Assembly: GCF_029945965.1 (NCBI RefSeq) | Contig: NZ_JAQSDO010000015.1 | Span: 434,001 to 498,000, forward strand | Origin: Thermomonas sp. | Lineage (GTDB): Bacteria > Pseudomonadota > Gammaproteobacteria > Xanthomonadales > Xanthomonadaceae | DNA length: 64,000 nt | Reading direction: 5' to 3' | In this document: positions 24,612-33,136 of the stretch, one piece after another | Layout: each line of letters begins with the position of its first letter | How positions within the stretch are numbered: position 1 is the first letter of the stretch | Position numbers and translations under genes: made by a program | Notes under the pieces: generated by a model | Told to the model about the DNA's origin: nothing | The model's database searches: none | The model's input: only the letters and a program-made list of their open reading frames with translations

Positions 24612-27600
24612 ATGACTGACAAGGATGCCGACGCCGACGACGTCGCGCGTTTCATTGCCAAGTGGAAAGGCGTGTATGCCTCTGAGCTGTCCACCGCGCA
24701 GACCTTCGCGCTGGACCTGTGCGCATTGCTGGGCGTAGACCCGCCGCATGCCACCGTCGAACAGGACTACATGTTTGAGCGCCCGCTGACTTTCCACCAC
24801 GCGGACGGCAGCAAGAGCGCCGGCCGTGTGGACTTGTACAAGCGTGGCGCGTTTGTCCTGGAATCGAAGAAGTTTCGCGCCAATACCCTGACCAAGGGCT
24901 TTGACGAGGCCATGCTGCGCGCCCACTCGCAGGCGCAGAACTACGCACGTGCACTGCCGGCCAGCGAAGGCCGCCCGCCGTTCGTGATCGTGGTTGATGT
25001 TGGCCACCGCATCGAACTGTTCTCGGAATTCAGCCGCTCCGGCGGCAGCTACGTCCCGTTCCCGGACCCGCGCAGCCACCGCATCAGCCTGGACGACCTG
25101 CATCGCCCGGAGATCCGCGACCGCTTGCGCCGGATCTGGACCGACCCGCTGTCGCTGGACCCCAGCCGCGAATCCGCCCGCGTCACCCGCGAGATCGCCG
25201 GGCAACTGGCTGAACTGGCGAAGTCGCTGGAACGCAGCGGCCACACCCCGGAAGCCGTGGCGCAGTTCCTGATGCGCTGCCTGTTCACCATGTTTTCCGA
25301 AGACGTGCGCCTGCTGCCGTCCGAAAGCTTTCGCAACCTGCTGATCCAGCATGTCGACCACCCCGACATCGCCATGCGCATGGTCAGCCAGCTTTGGCGC
25401 GACATGGATACCGGCGGCTTCTCGGCCGTTCTCGCCAACACCGTGCTGCAGTTCAACGGCAAGCTGTTCAAGCAGCCGGACACACTGCCGCTGGACCGCG
25501 CGCAAGTTGAATTGCTGATCAAGGCGGCCAAGGCCAAATGGGAACACGTCGAGCCCGCCATCTTCGGCACCTTGCTGGAGCGCGCGCTCAGCCCCAACGA
25601 GCGCCACAAGCTGGGCGCGCATTACACCCCGCGTGCTTACGTCGAACGGCTGGTGCTGCCCACCGTGATCGAGCCGCTGCGCGCCGAATGGAGCGACGCA
25701 CAGGCCGCAGCGCTCACCTTGGCTGTGGAAGGCAAGCATGACGATGCGGTCAATGCACTGCTGCGCTTCCACCACCGCCTGTGCACCGTGCGCGTGCTGG
25801 ACCCGGCCTGCGGCAGCGGCAACTTCCTCTACGTCACGCTGGAACACCTCAAGCGGCTGGAAGGCGAAGTGCTGGGCGCACTGGACGACCTGGGCTATCA
25901 GCAGGCTGGGTTGGCGCTGGGCGGTGAACGCGCCGACGCATTGGGCGGTGAAACCGTGGACCCGCACAACCTGTTGGGCATCGAACTCAATCCGCGTGCG
26001 GCGGCCATTGCTGAGGTGGTGCTGTGGATCGGCTACCTGCAATGGCACTTCCGTACCCGTGGCGACGTGAACCCGCCAACTCCGGTGATCCGCGACTTCC
26101 GCAATATCGAGAACCGCGATGCGGTGCTGGCCTACGACCGCATGGAATACCTGCTGGATGAAGCTGGCGTGCCGGTCACGCGTTGGGATGGCGAAACCAT
26201 GAAGGACTCGCCGGTCACCGGCGAGAAGATTCCCGATGAGTCCGCACGCAAGCCGATCGAGCGTTACATCAACTCGCGTAAGGCGGAATGGCCGCAGGCG
26301 GATTTCGTGGTAGGGAATCCGCCATATCTAGGTGCACGCCGTATTCGTCTCGCGCTTGGTGATGGATATCTTGACGCTTTGCGTAGTGCCTACCCAGGAA
26401 TTCCAGAGCATGCGGATTTCGTCATGTACTGGTGGGCAAGTGCCGCAAAACTGGTCGGTATCGGCGTGGGGAAGCGCGCTGGTCTAATCACGAGCAACAG
26501 CATCCGTCAATCGTTTTCACGCAAAGTCTTGGATGCGGCATTTGCCGAACATCCTTCATTGAATTTCAGCTTCGTGGTTCCCGATCACCCTTGGACAGAT
26601 GCGACTGACGGTGCGGCAGTACGTGTCGCCATGACAGTTGTAGATGCCGAAAGTAGAAAGGGGCGGCTGCAAAGCGTTGTCACGGAATACGAAGGCGTCG
26701 ATGGTGAAGTTATCGTCGAACTTGCAAGCGATGCGGGCAGCATCACGCCGAATCTCACGATCGGCACCGACCCGAACATTGCTGTCCCCTTGCGAAGCAA
26801 CGCAGGCACCGCATGCGTCGGATATCAGCTGACTGGTCAGGGTTTCGTGATTAACGTTCAGCAGGTGAAGTCACTTACGGCGGAAACGAGTGCAACACTA
26901 ATAAAGCCTTTAATGTCAGGGCGCGACATTACCCAGTCGCCTCGAGGTTTGTTTGCCATCGATCTGTTCGGACTTTCGGTGGAACAGGTGCGGGAAAAGT
27001 GTCCAGCGATATATCAATGGGTTTTGGATCGGGTCAAGCCGGAGCGTGATCATAATCGCGATGGGCCCAGTCGAGAAAATTGGTGGCTGTTTGCAAGACC
27101 CCGTGCCGAGTTTAGACCAGCACTTGAAGGCATCAAGTCCGCAATCGCCACGTCGTTAACGGCCAAGCACCGAACTTTCGTTCGCGTTCCTGCGAATACC
27201 ATCTGCGATAGCACAATCGTAATGTTCGCGTTTGATGATACGGCCCACTTTGGCGTCTTGTCATCGAAAGTTCATGTCACTTGGGCGATCGCAGCAGGCG
27301 GGCACCTTGGTGTCGGTAACGACCCTCGTTACAACAAAACGCGTTGCTTTGAGCCATTTCCATTTCCCATCGTCAACGACGAACAAACCACCCACATCCG
27401 CACCCTCGCCGAACACCTCGACGCCCACCGCAAACGCCAGCAAGCCGCCCATCCCGACCTGACCCTGACCGGAATGTACAACGTGCTGGAAAAACTGCGT
27501 AGCGGCGAACCACTGACCCCCAAGGAACGCACCATCCACGAGCATGGCCTGGTCTCCGTGCTGCGCCAACTACACGATGACCTGGACGCCGCCGTGCTCG

Positions 27601-28097
27601 ACGCCTACGGGTGGTCCGACCTGCTGCCTGTGCTTCGGGTGGCGCATGGCAACGATGCACCGGTCGAAGGCCAAACCCGCGACGATGCCAAGCGAGCCTT
27701 TGACGAAACCATCCTCGAACGCCTGGTTGCCCTCAACGCCGAACGCGCCGCCGAAGAAGCCCGCGGCCAGATCCGCTGGCTCCGCCCGGAGTTTCAGAAC
27801 CCGCAGGCCCACGCCGCACCCGAACAAGGCACGCTCGATACCAGCAGCGAAGACCACGACACGTACGTCTTGCCCGTCGCCGCCGCAAAACCGATGCCAT
27901 GGCCCAAAGACACCGTGGAACAAGTCCGCGCTGTCGCTGACCTGCTTGCATCCAGTCCCATTCCGCTCTCACTTGATGAGATTGGTTCAAGGTTTACTGC
28001 CCGTGGTCCGTGGAAGCGCCGCCTGCCGCAATTGCTGGACATGCTGGTGGCGCTGGGGCGGGCGGAGGTTCGCGGGGATGCTTATGTGGCGGGGTAG
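24612..28097 (+). CDS. MmeI-like fused restriction-modification enzyme (type IIL/IIG)
   Basis: This 1161-aa protein combines nuclease, methylase and recognition parts. An N-terminal PD-(D/E)XK site is seen as Asp74 and Glu84-Ser-Lys86 (GRVDLYKRGAFVLESKKF). A helical spacer follows, then SAM motif I DPACGSGNF (397-405) and catalytic motif NPPYLG (569-574), giving N6-adenine methylation. A target-recognition region runs to about residue 910, followed by the conserved NKTRCFEPFPFPIVND and an MmeI-type C-terminus. One protein modifies and cuts. Bases 26320-27370, which hold motif IV and the recognition domain, are visibly more AT-rich than both flanks, a sign of specificity exchange. If the nuclease is inactive it would act as a solitary methylase. 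Confidence 0.88.
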   Translation: MTDKDADADDVARFIAKWKGVYASELSTAQTFALDLCALLGVDPPHATVEQDYMFERPLTFHHADGSKSAGRVDLYKRGAFVLESKKFRANTLTKGFDEAMLRAHSQAQNYARALPASEGRPPFVIVVDVGHRIELFSEFSRSGGSYVPFPDPRSHRISLDDLHRPEIRDRLRRIWTDPLSLDPSRESARVTREIAGQLAELAKSLERSGHTPEAVAQFLMRCLFTMFSEDVRLLPSESFRNLLIQHVDHPDIAMRMVSQLWRDMDTGGFSAVLANTVLQFNGKLFKQPDTLPLDRAQVELLIKAAKAKWEHVEPAIFGTLLERALSPNERHKLGAHYTPRAYVERLVLPTVIEPLRAEWSDAQAAALTLAVEGKHDDAVNALLRFHHRLCTVRVLDPACGSGNFLYVTLEHLKRLEGEVLGALDDLGYQQAGLALGGERADALGGETVDPHNLLGIELNPRAAAIAEVVLWIGYLQWHFRTRGDVNPPTPVIRDFRNIENRDAVLAYDRMEYLLDEAGVPVTRWDGETMKDSPVTGEKIPDESARKPIERYINSRKAEWPQADFVVGNPPYLGARRIRLALGDGYLDALRSAYPGIPEHADFVMYWWASAAKLVGIGVGKRAGLITSNSIRQSFSRKVLDAAFAEHPSLNFSFVVPDHPWTDATDGAAVRVAMTVVDAESRKGRLQSVVTEYEGVDGEVIVELASDAGSITPNLTIGTDPNIAVPLRSNAGTACVGYQLTGQGFVINVQQVKSLTAETSATLIKPLMSGRDITQSPRGLFAIDLFGLSVEQVREKCPAIYQWVLDRVKPERDHNRDGPSRENWWLFARPRAEFRPALEGIKSAIATSLTAKHRTFVRVPANTICDSTIVMFAFDDTAHFGVLSSKVHVTWAIAAGGHLGVGNDPRYNKTRCFEPFPFPIVNDEQTTHIRTLAEHLDAHRKRQQAAHPDLTLTGMYNVLEKLRSGEPLTPKERTIHEHGLVSVLRQLHDDLDAAVLDAYGWSDLLPVLRVAHGNDAPVEGQTRDDAKRAFDETILERLVALNAERAAEEARGQIRWLRPEFQNPQAHAAPEQGTLDTSSEDHDTYVLPVAAAKPMPWPKDTVEQVRAVADLLASSPIPLSLDEIGSRFTARGPWKRRLPQLLDMLVALGRAEVRGDAYVAG

Positions 28098-28172
28098 GGG
28101 GTTCGGGGCGTTATGTGGCGCTGTGTGTGTTATCTCGCATGATAGTCAATTAATAGGTGTTAGATTTCACTT

Positions 28173-29630
28173 ATGAAGATCCACTTTACTGACTTTTTCA
28201 ACGTCGACAAAAGGAACCTTGAGGAATACGGCGCCTACAACATTTCATTGATCAATGATCTGCCACTATTTGTCGACCCGTTCTTGATATTCAATAGTGA
28301 AGATGCAACCTACAGGCAACTTCATAGTGAAATCATCCAATACGTGACATTTCTGAGAGATGAGGCTAAAGCAAGGTTAATCGATAAAGGTCTAATGAAA
28401 GCTTGGTATTGCTTTCCAGAGGTCAGACAAAACTGGCTTGGCTATAGTAAAAACGGAAACAGCGGCTCCGGACTCGGGGAAAAATTTGCCCTTGCACTCC
28501 ATGAGAGCCTAGGCACTATTTTCAATGAGTTCGGGAAAGAAAAGATAACCAAAGGCAGTCACTTGGAAAAGCTATGCCTAATAAAAGACGGTGTTGGAAA
28601 AGATAATATTAGTGACTTTACAGTAAACCTGATCAAAGGCTACCTCTGTGACTACACACAGTCCTTCGCAGCAGCGCATTTAGAAAAGTCACTAACGCGT
28701 GAACTACCGGTTGAACATGCGAGCTTCAACTATAAGACTGGGTCTTGGGAGACCCGTCGGTACCGCCTTCCTTATCTTTTTGGAGACTACGTTCTCCTAA
28801 CTCCAAAGAATATTCTTACCAAAGATGAGGCGTGGATTAACAAATCAGATCTCATCCACGATTTTGAAGACATTGCGACGGCTCTACCTAACGACCAACT
28901 ACGTGCTCAGGTAGATCGTTATCTACAAAGCCAGTTGCCTAAGGACCCCAATCGCCGTGAGGTAAATAGAGCAGTTTCAGCAACCTTGCGTCAATTTCCA
29001 CAGATGATCGATTATTACATCAGACACAAGGAAGATCGAGGGGACCAAGCACGTTCAATCAGCGATCAGCGTGTGGACGAGGCAAGTCAAGCATTTGAGT
29101 TGGGGGTTCGCAAGCTTTCTTCACTGCTGCAAGAAGTTGGATTCTACGGTGTGGCAGAATCCTCACATGAGGCGGCTCACAGGCGCGTGGCATACCTTAA
29201 GAAAGTTATCGAGGACAATGACGGATACAGGGTTTTTTACATCAAAGGCAAACCAATTCAACGGGAGTCCGATCTGCACGTGATGTATCGCCTGACTTGG
29301 TTCGCATCAGAGCATGACGTGAACTCAGAGGTCAACAATGGTCGCGGGCCAGTAGACTATAAGATTTCTCATGGCAGGCATGACAGTTCTCTTGTTGAAT
29401 TTAAGCTTGCATCAAACTCAAAGCTGAAGCAAAACTTAAAGAACCAAGTCGAAATCTATAAGAAGGCCAGCGAAACGGATCGAGCGATCAAGGTCATTCT
29501 CTGCTTCAATGAGGCGGAACAGTTGAAATTGTCCACGATACTCAATGAGCTTAAGCTCACAGGAAATAGAGATATTATTGTCATCGACGCATCCCGCGAC
29601 AATAAGCCATCTGGCTCAAATGCGAAGTGA
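28173..29630 (+). CDS. uncharacterised protein with C-terminal PD-(D/E)XK nuclease motif, candidate defence effector
   Basis: A 485-aa protein, AT-rich relative to the rest of the window and with different codon use, so probably acquired. The N-terminal 380 residues (MKIHFTDFFNVDKRNLEEYG, LINDLPLFVDPFLIFNSED) match nothing I can name. Near the end, GRGPVDYKIS and SLVEFKLASNSKL place Asp395, Glu409 and Lys411 in the D-x(n)-E-x-K pattern of restriction-endonuclease-like folds, followed by a helix (NLKNQVEIYKKASETD) and a strand IKVILCFN. It starts 75 bp after the restriction-modification gene, in the same direction. A role in phage defence is inferred from fold and position. Confidence 0.75.
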   Translation: MKIHFTDFFNVDKRNLEEYGAYNISLINDLPLFVDPFLIFNSEDATYRQLHSEIIQYVTFLRDEAKARLIDKGLMKAWYCFPEVRQNWLGYSKNGNSGSGLGEKFALALHESLGTIFNEFGKEKITKGSHLEKLCLIKDGVGKDNISDFTVNLIKGYLCDYTQSFAAAHLEKSLTRELPVEHASFNYKTGSWETRRYRLPYLFGDYVLLTPKNILTKDEAWINKSDLIHDFEDIATALPNDQLRAQVDRYLQSQLPKDPNRREVNRAVSATLRQFPQMIDYYIRHKEDRGDQARSISDQRVDEASQAFELGVRKLSSLLQEVGFYGVAESSHEAAHRRVAYLKKVIEDNDGYRVFYIKGKPIQRESDLHVMYRLTWFASEHDVNSEVNNGRGPVDYKISHGRHDSSLVEFKLASNSKLKQNLKNQVEIYKKASETDRAIKVILCFNEAEQLKLSTILNELKLTGNRDIIVIDASRDNKPSGSNAK

Positions 29631-29745
29631 AGTGAAATGTAACTATTCGCTCAAGCCGAGACCGCTTCGCTGCCTCGCTTGATACGTTATCGTGTTGCAC
29701 GGCGCTCAGCCATATTAACTCAGGTATTAGGGATCAGGGGGAGAT

Positions 29746-30189
29746 ATGAAAGCAATCGCAGGCGGTGTCATCGCTCTCGTACTTTTGGTATTTTACCTTT
29801 TGCTAGTCCACTCAGCCATTCAAGTTGCAAATTGCATTGGCGTGACAGGGTGTACAGACTTGACGGCAGCATCTTTCAATGACGTGAAGTCTCAGGCAAT
29901 GTCTGTATTGGGCGGCCTCGTGTCTGCTCTCATAATTTCAGAGCTGGCTGTGACAAAGCCTGGTGAGATACCGGGGTCTCGAGTTCTTATCGCAACCTCT
30001 GGAAAGGCCAAGAACATCTTGCGGTGGACAACGTGGTTCTACATCGCAGCTTGGCTTATTGCAGGCGCATGGGCCTTTTGGACCGGCTTAAATTATCCAG
30101 CTGCACTTCCCGCATTAACAAGTATTGGACAGGCTTGGTTGGGGCTGTCCGTAGCTTCCGCCTACGCTTACTTCGGTCTCAGCCCGTAA
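29746..30189 (+). CDS. small integral membrane protein downstream of the nuclease-like gene
   Basis: A 147-aa protein with about four hydrophobic helices (residues 5-27, 50-68, 90-112 and 125-143), starting MKAIAGGVIALVLLVFYLLL. GGGGGAG at 29737-29743 precedes the ATG. The short polar loops (VANCIGVTGCTDLTAAS, VTKPGEIPGSRV) have no recognisable site. Its base composition is lower in GC than the chromosome, like the gene upstream, and the 115-bp gap shows no terminator. It may be a membrane partner of the 485-aa protein or an unrelated cargo gene. Confidence 0.65.
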   Translation: MKAIAGGVIALVLLVFYLLLVHSAIQVANCIGVTGCTDLTAASFNDVKSQAMSVLGGLVSALIISELAVTKPGEIPGSRVLIATSGKAKNILRWTTWFYIAAWLIAGAWAFWTGLNYPAALPALTSIGQAWLGLSVASAYAYFGLSP

Positions 30190-30221
30190 CTGATGACTAT
30201 CGAAAGTGATATCCGCGACTA

Positions 30222-30402
30222 TGGTGTCAGGGACAATTTCCGGGACTGAAGCGAAACGCCATGAACAAGCAGCCAATTGAAACAGCGCGTGATGCCGACC
30301 TGCGGGGTTCGCTGGCGGCCATGCGCGAATGGTGTCAGAGACAATTTCAGTCCAAAGCCAAAAGCTGGACCCCGGCGTTTGCCGGGGTGACAAGCGGGGC
30401 CG
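30222..30402. repeat. two GTGTCAGGGACAATTTC repeats and a REP-like hairpin
   Basis: GGTGTCAGGGACAATTTC occurs at 30223-30240, and GGTGTCAGAGACAATTTC at 30331-30348. The second is followed by a hairpin with arms GACCCCGGC and GCCGGGGT (30368-30389). The same two-part unit recurs at 33021-33081, and parts of it at 31703 and 34776. These are interspersed chromosomal repeats. Short open frames through them are not credible genes. Confidence 0.7.
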
Positions 30403-30468
30403 GGAAGGGCGGCATCAGGCTGGATGACCAGGGCGATGAAGACGCGCAAGCGCAAGGAGGCATATCCC

Positions 30469-31362
30469 ATGAATACCGTGATCATGGTGGTCGTGCTGAT
30501 GGCCAGCATCGGACTGCCAATGTCGTTTGCAGTAGCAATGGTGTTTTGGCAGAAGCGTCTGCAAAAACGCGAAGGTCGGCGATCCCCATTGACCGACAAG
30601 CTAGCTCACCTGCCCGGTGAGCAATTACGCCGCCGCATGGGTGTGCTCGGCGATTTGATCGACGAACGTGTCGTACAGCTTCTCATCATCGGACCCATTG
30701 TTTTGTTGATCATCCTGCTGCCTCGCGTCAACTGGTCAGCGTTCAAGTTGTCGTGGCTGGATTGGTTGGTGATCGTGGCTGCATTCGGCATGACCCTATT
30801 GAACATCAAGCGCGTCGTCCCGCTATGGCGGGAGCGCCGTCAATGCAAGCAAGGCATGCTTGCCGAGATCGCGGTGGCCCAACAGCTTGACCGCCTGCAA
30901 GCCCAGGACTGTTTGGTGGTGCATGACATCCCTGCAGGGAACTTCAATATTGATCATGTGGTGATCGGACCACACGCCGTATTCATGGTTGAAACCAAGT
31001 CGCGCCTCAAGAAGGGTGACGGTAAAGCATCAGCCAATGTCACCTACGACGGAAAGGCGTTGCAGTTCCCCGGATGGATGGAAACGAAACCGGTGGAGCA
31101 GGCGCGTGCGCAAGCGCGCTGGCTGGCCGAATATCTGGGCGGCGAAACCGGCGAGCCAACACCGGTAATTCCGGTCGTGTGCCTTCCGGGTTGGTTCGTG
31201 ACGTTGGGCAAGGACGCGCATCGCAGCGATGTGCGTGTCCTAAACCCCAAGATGACCAACCTGTTTCTGGAAGCAAGAAGCCGCCAACGATTTGAGACAT
31301 CGCGCCGCAACCGCATCGTGACTGCGCTGTATAAGCGCTACCCGGAATTGGACGCGATCTGA
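30469..31362 (+). CDS. NERD-domain membrane protein
   Basis: ATG 30469 is selected because AGGAGG at 30455-30460 precedes it; the longer open frame has no such site. The 297-aa protein has membrane helices near residues 5-26, 68-84 and 97-113. It then has a NERD (nuclease-related) domain: GMLAEIAVAQQLDRLQAQDC, Asp162 in NIDHVVIGP and Glu175-Thr-Lys177 in VFMVETKSR, the D-ExK arrangement. NERD proteins are thought to process nucleic acids and are common in plasmids and defence regions; here the domain would be cytosolic and membrane-tethered. Confidence 0.82.
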   Translation: MNTVIMVVVLMASIGLPMSFAVAMVFWQKRLQKREGRRSPLTDKLAHLPGEQLRRRMGVLGDLIDERVVQLLIIGPIVLLIILLPRVNWSAFKLSWLDWLVIVAAFGMTLLNIKRVVPLWRERRQCKQGMLAEIAVAQQLDRLQAQDCLVVHDIPAGNFNIDHVVIGPHAVFMVETKSRLKKGDGKASANVTYDGKALQFPGWMETKPVEQARAQARWLAEYLGGETGEPTPVIPVVCLPGWFVTLGKDAHRSDVRVLNPKMTNLFLEARSRQRFETSRRNRIVTALYKRYPELDAI

Positions 31363-31412
31363 GTAGCATGAAATCGTGTAGCGACAACTGCTGGAGGCTC
31401 GGCCTGCCGAGC

Positions 31413-31482
31413 GGAAATGGGGTCGCGGATTTCCAAAGTAAGTGCAACACCCGGCAGGAAATGCACTCTGACCCCTTTTCCC
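31413..31482. repeat. degraded palindromic repeat, GGGGTCAGAGTG family (copy 3)
   Basis: GGAAATGGGGTC at 31413-31424 faces CACTCTGACCCCTTTTCC at 31464-31481. The left arm has lost part of the core and the element is about 17 bp shorter than the others. Confidence 0.6.
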
Positions 31483-31483
31483 C

Positions 31484-31612
31484 AATGCCATTGATCCGGC
31501 AATACGCGCCCAGCATCGTGCCAATGCTGCATGGGCGCAGGCGCAGCAGGCACGCAAGAAGGAAGCTGAAGAAAGCGCGCGAATCCTGAAGACATCCACG
31601 CCGGAGATGTGA
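31484..31612 (+). pseudogene. C-terminal remnant of an Mrr-like protein paralogue
   Basis: A 42-codon frame reads NAIDPAIRAQHRANAAWAQ, then QQARKKEAEESARILKTSTP and EM before TGA. It has no start. The intact Mrr-like protein at 33137 ends AKRQADEAMRILERSTPEM, so the two ends align over about 19 residues. A palindromic repeat abuts the 5' side. This is most simply the tail of a second copy whose body was deleted or displaced. Confidence 0.55.
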
Positions 31613-31702
31613 AAGAGGGCGTGCGCACTAAAGGGCGCACCTACAGGTGAGCGACATGTGGCAATTTCCGCGGGCGAGGAGATATCCGCAAGGTCAAAAG
31701 CT

Positions 31703-31726
31703 GACCCCGGCGTTCGCCGGGGTGAC
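31703..31726. repeat. REP-like hairpin CCCCGGCGTTCGCCGGGG
   Basis: Arms CCCCGGC and GCCGGGG flanked by GA and TGAC, the same hairpin as at 30368 and 33058. The interval 31613-31770 shows no gene. Confidence 0.6.
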
Positions 31727-31770
31727 GCGCTGGCTCGTTGTCGGCGAATGTCTTGGCCGGCGTAGCGGTC

Positions 31771-32226
31771 TTAGCCCAACTTCGCCAGCTGATCGCGTAT
31801 GGCCCATTCCTGAGTTTGAGTCGTGTCGTCGGCAGCTGCCGTGCATTGCAAAGCAGCCTTGAGCGATGCGTTATCCAGTGCTGCAACGACACTAGAAACG
31901 GCAGCAGCTAGATCTTTGCTCATATCGATCCCGTCAGCGTCCTCAAGGCCGCGTAGATCCAGCCAGCTTTTGCTGCCAAGTCCGACGGCAGCATTGATGA
32001 CGCCAAGATAGAACCCAGGATACGGATCACCGTGATAGCAAGGCGGTAACTCCGGCCTTCCGTGTTGTCGACTGGTCAACAGGCGCAGCACTACATCGCC
32101 GCCGCGTGTCAGGGCCAAGATAGCAAGAAATTTCGGCTTGAATTAACCAGTTGCAGAATCAACATAGAACCGTGCGCAGCGAATAATTGTGCCGGCTGTC
32201 ACTCCGTTGGGAAATACGCCCGGCAT
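31771..32226 (-). pseudogene. partner gene of the Panacea antitoxin, interrupted by one in-frame stop
   Basis: ATG 32226 lies four bases after the stop of the Panacea gene and opens MPGVFPNGVTAGTIIRCARF, then YVDSATG, a TAA at 32145-32143, and in the same frame FKPKFLAILALTRGGDVVLR, YHGDPYPGFYLGVIN and SKSWLDLRGLEDADGIDMS to a stop at 31771. Without the TAA it would be a 151-aa protein. CAA to TAA by one substitution would explain it. The arrangement of antitoxin first, partner next and tight coupling suggests the toxin of a Panacea-type pair; I cannot name its family. Restart at TTG 32118 could still make a truncated 115-aa product. Confidence 0.6.
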
Positions 32227-32230
32227 GTGG

Positions 32231-32791
32231 TCAGGCAGCTTGGGCAGCAGAGATCGCTTGATATTCCGCAACGGATGCCAGGATCGCATCCCTGTTGGGG
32301 TCGTCGTCGGCCAGTGCAAGCACGTAAGGAATCACGTCATCGTTGCCTTCGCCTGCCGCCCAAGTCGTGGCCCACGCGCCATTCTCTGCATGAGTGACGT
32401 CAATCATCTTTTCGGAAAGTGCGTTGCAGTGCTGGTTCGCAATGATTTCCAGCAGACGCAGCTCGCGCTTGGTGAAATGCTCGCCATCGAACGGCTGCAG
32501 CGGGACGACTTTTTCTCGCCAGAAGTCGATCACTTGTTCCGGCACGATGCGGATGGCTGCGGCCAGATCGGCGTCAAGCTCGTCCCACTGCTGCACAAGT
32601 TCCGCGGGTACCGGGCCCATTTTCCAAGCGCGGTACTCCATGCCGGTGACGCTGCGACCCGTCTGACGAAAGTGTTCGAAGTCCAACAAATAAAGTAGCT
32701 TGAACAGCTTGACCTTGCCGAGCGCAGCCGTGTGATGGGCGAAATATAAAATCGCCTGCACGGATTTTTGGCGGTTGCGGTTGTGAAGCAT
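32231..32791 (-). CDS. Panacea-domain (SocA-like, DUF4065) antitoxin
   Basis: The 186-aa protein from ATG 32791 contains the Panacea hallmarks: AILYFAHHTAALGKVKLFKL, YLLDFEHFRQTGRSVTGMEY and RAWKMGPVPAELVQQWDEL. Panacea proteins neutralise many unrelated toxins and are usually encoded next to them. The large upstream extension of this frame (to 33736) is antisense to the Mrr-like gene and has no start signal. The downstream gene begins four bases after its stop and carries a premature stop codon, so this may now be an orphan antitoxin. Confidence 0.8.
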   Translation of the reverse strand: MLHNRNRQKSVQAILYFAHHTAALGKVKLFKLLYLLDFEHFRQTGRSVTGMEYRAWKMGPVPAELVQQWDELDADLAAAIRIVPEQVIDFWREKVVPLQPFDGEHFTKRELRLLEIIANQHCNALSEKMIDVTHAENGAWATTWAAGEGNDDVIPYVLALADDDPNRDAILASVAEYQAISAAQAA

Positions 32792-33020
32792 CACTTTATT
32801 TTCATCTTTGGCCGAAGGCGAAGTTCGCGGGACTGGATTGGAATTGCGATATGGCCATTGTGATTGGTCGCAGCACCAGAAAAATAGGCTGGGCCAAACG
32901 CTTGCTGGTAGGAATGTGCCGCGCTGATAGCGCGGGAAATGCCAAGATTGGAAATATGAGTCTAGCCGCTCGGACGCACCTTCACCACTTACAGGGATAT
33001 CCGGGGATCCGGAAAAGTTG

Positions 33021-33081
33021 GTGTCAGGGACAATTTCAGTCTCTAAGTCAACAGCTGGACCCCGGCGTTCGCCGGGGTGAC
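33021..33081. repeat. GTGTCAGGGACAATTTC repeat with REP-like hairpin
   Basis: GTGTCAGGGACAATTTCAGT at 33021-33040, a 17-bp spacer, then CCCCGGCGTTCGCCGGGG at about 33060-33077. It matches the unit at 30331-30391. The rest of the 32792-33136 gap holds no gene I can support. Confidence 0.65.
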
Positions 33082-33136
33082 GAGCAGGGGCCGGTGACGC
33101 ATCATCGGCCATGAAAAATACCGCTTGGGGGCGGGC

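Noticed and set aside
24519-26048. 509-codon open frame on the minus strand
   Set aside because: It is antisense to the nuclease and methylase parts of the MmeI-like gene and shows no domain.
30261-30620. 119-codon frame between the membrane protein and NERD genes
   Set aside because: It crosses interspersed repeats and overlaps the NERD gene in another frame.
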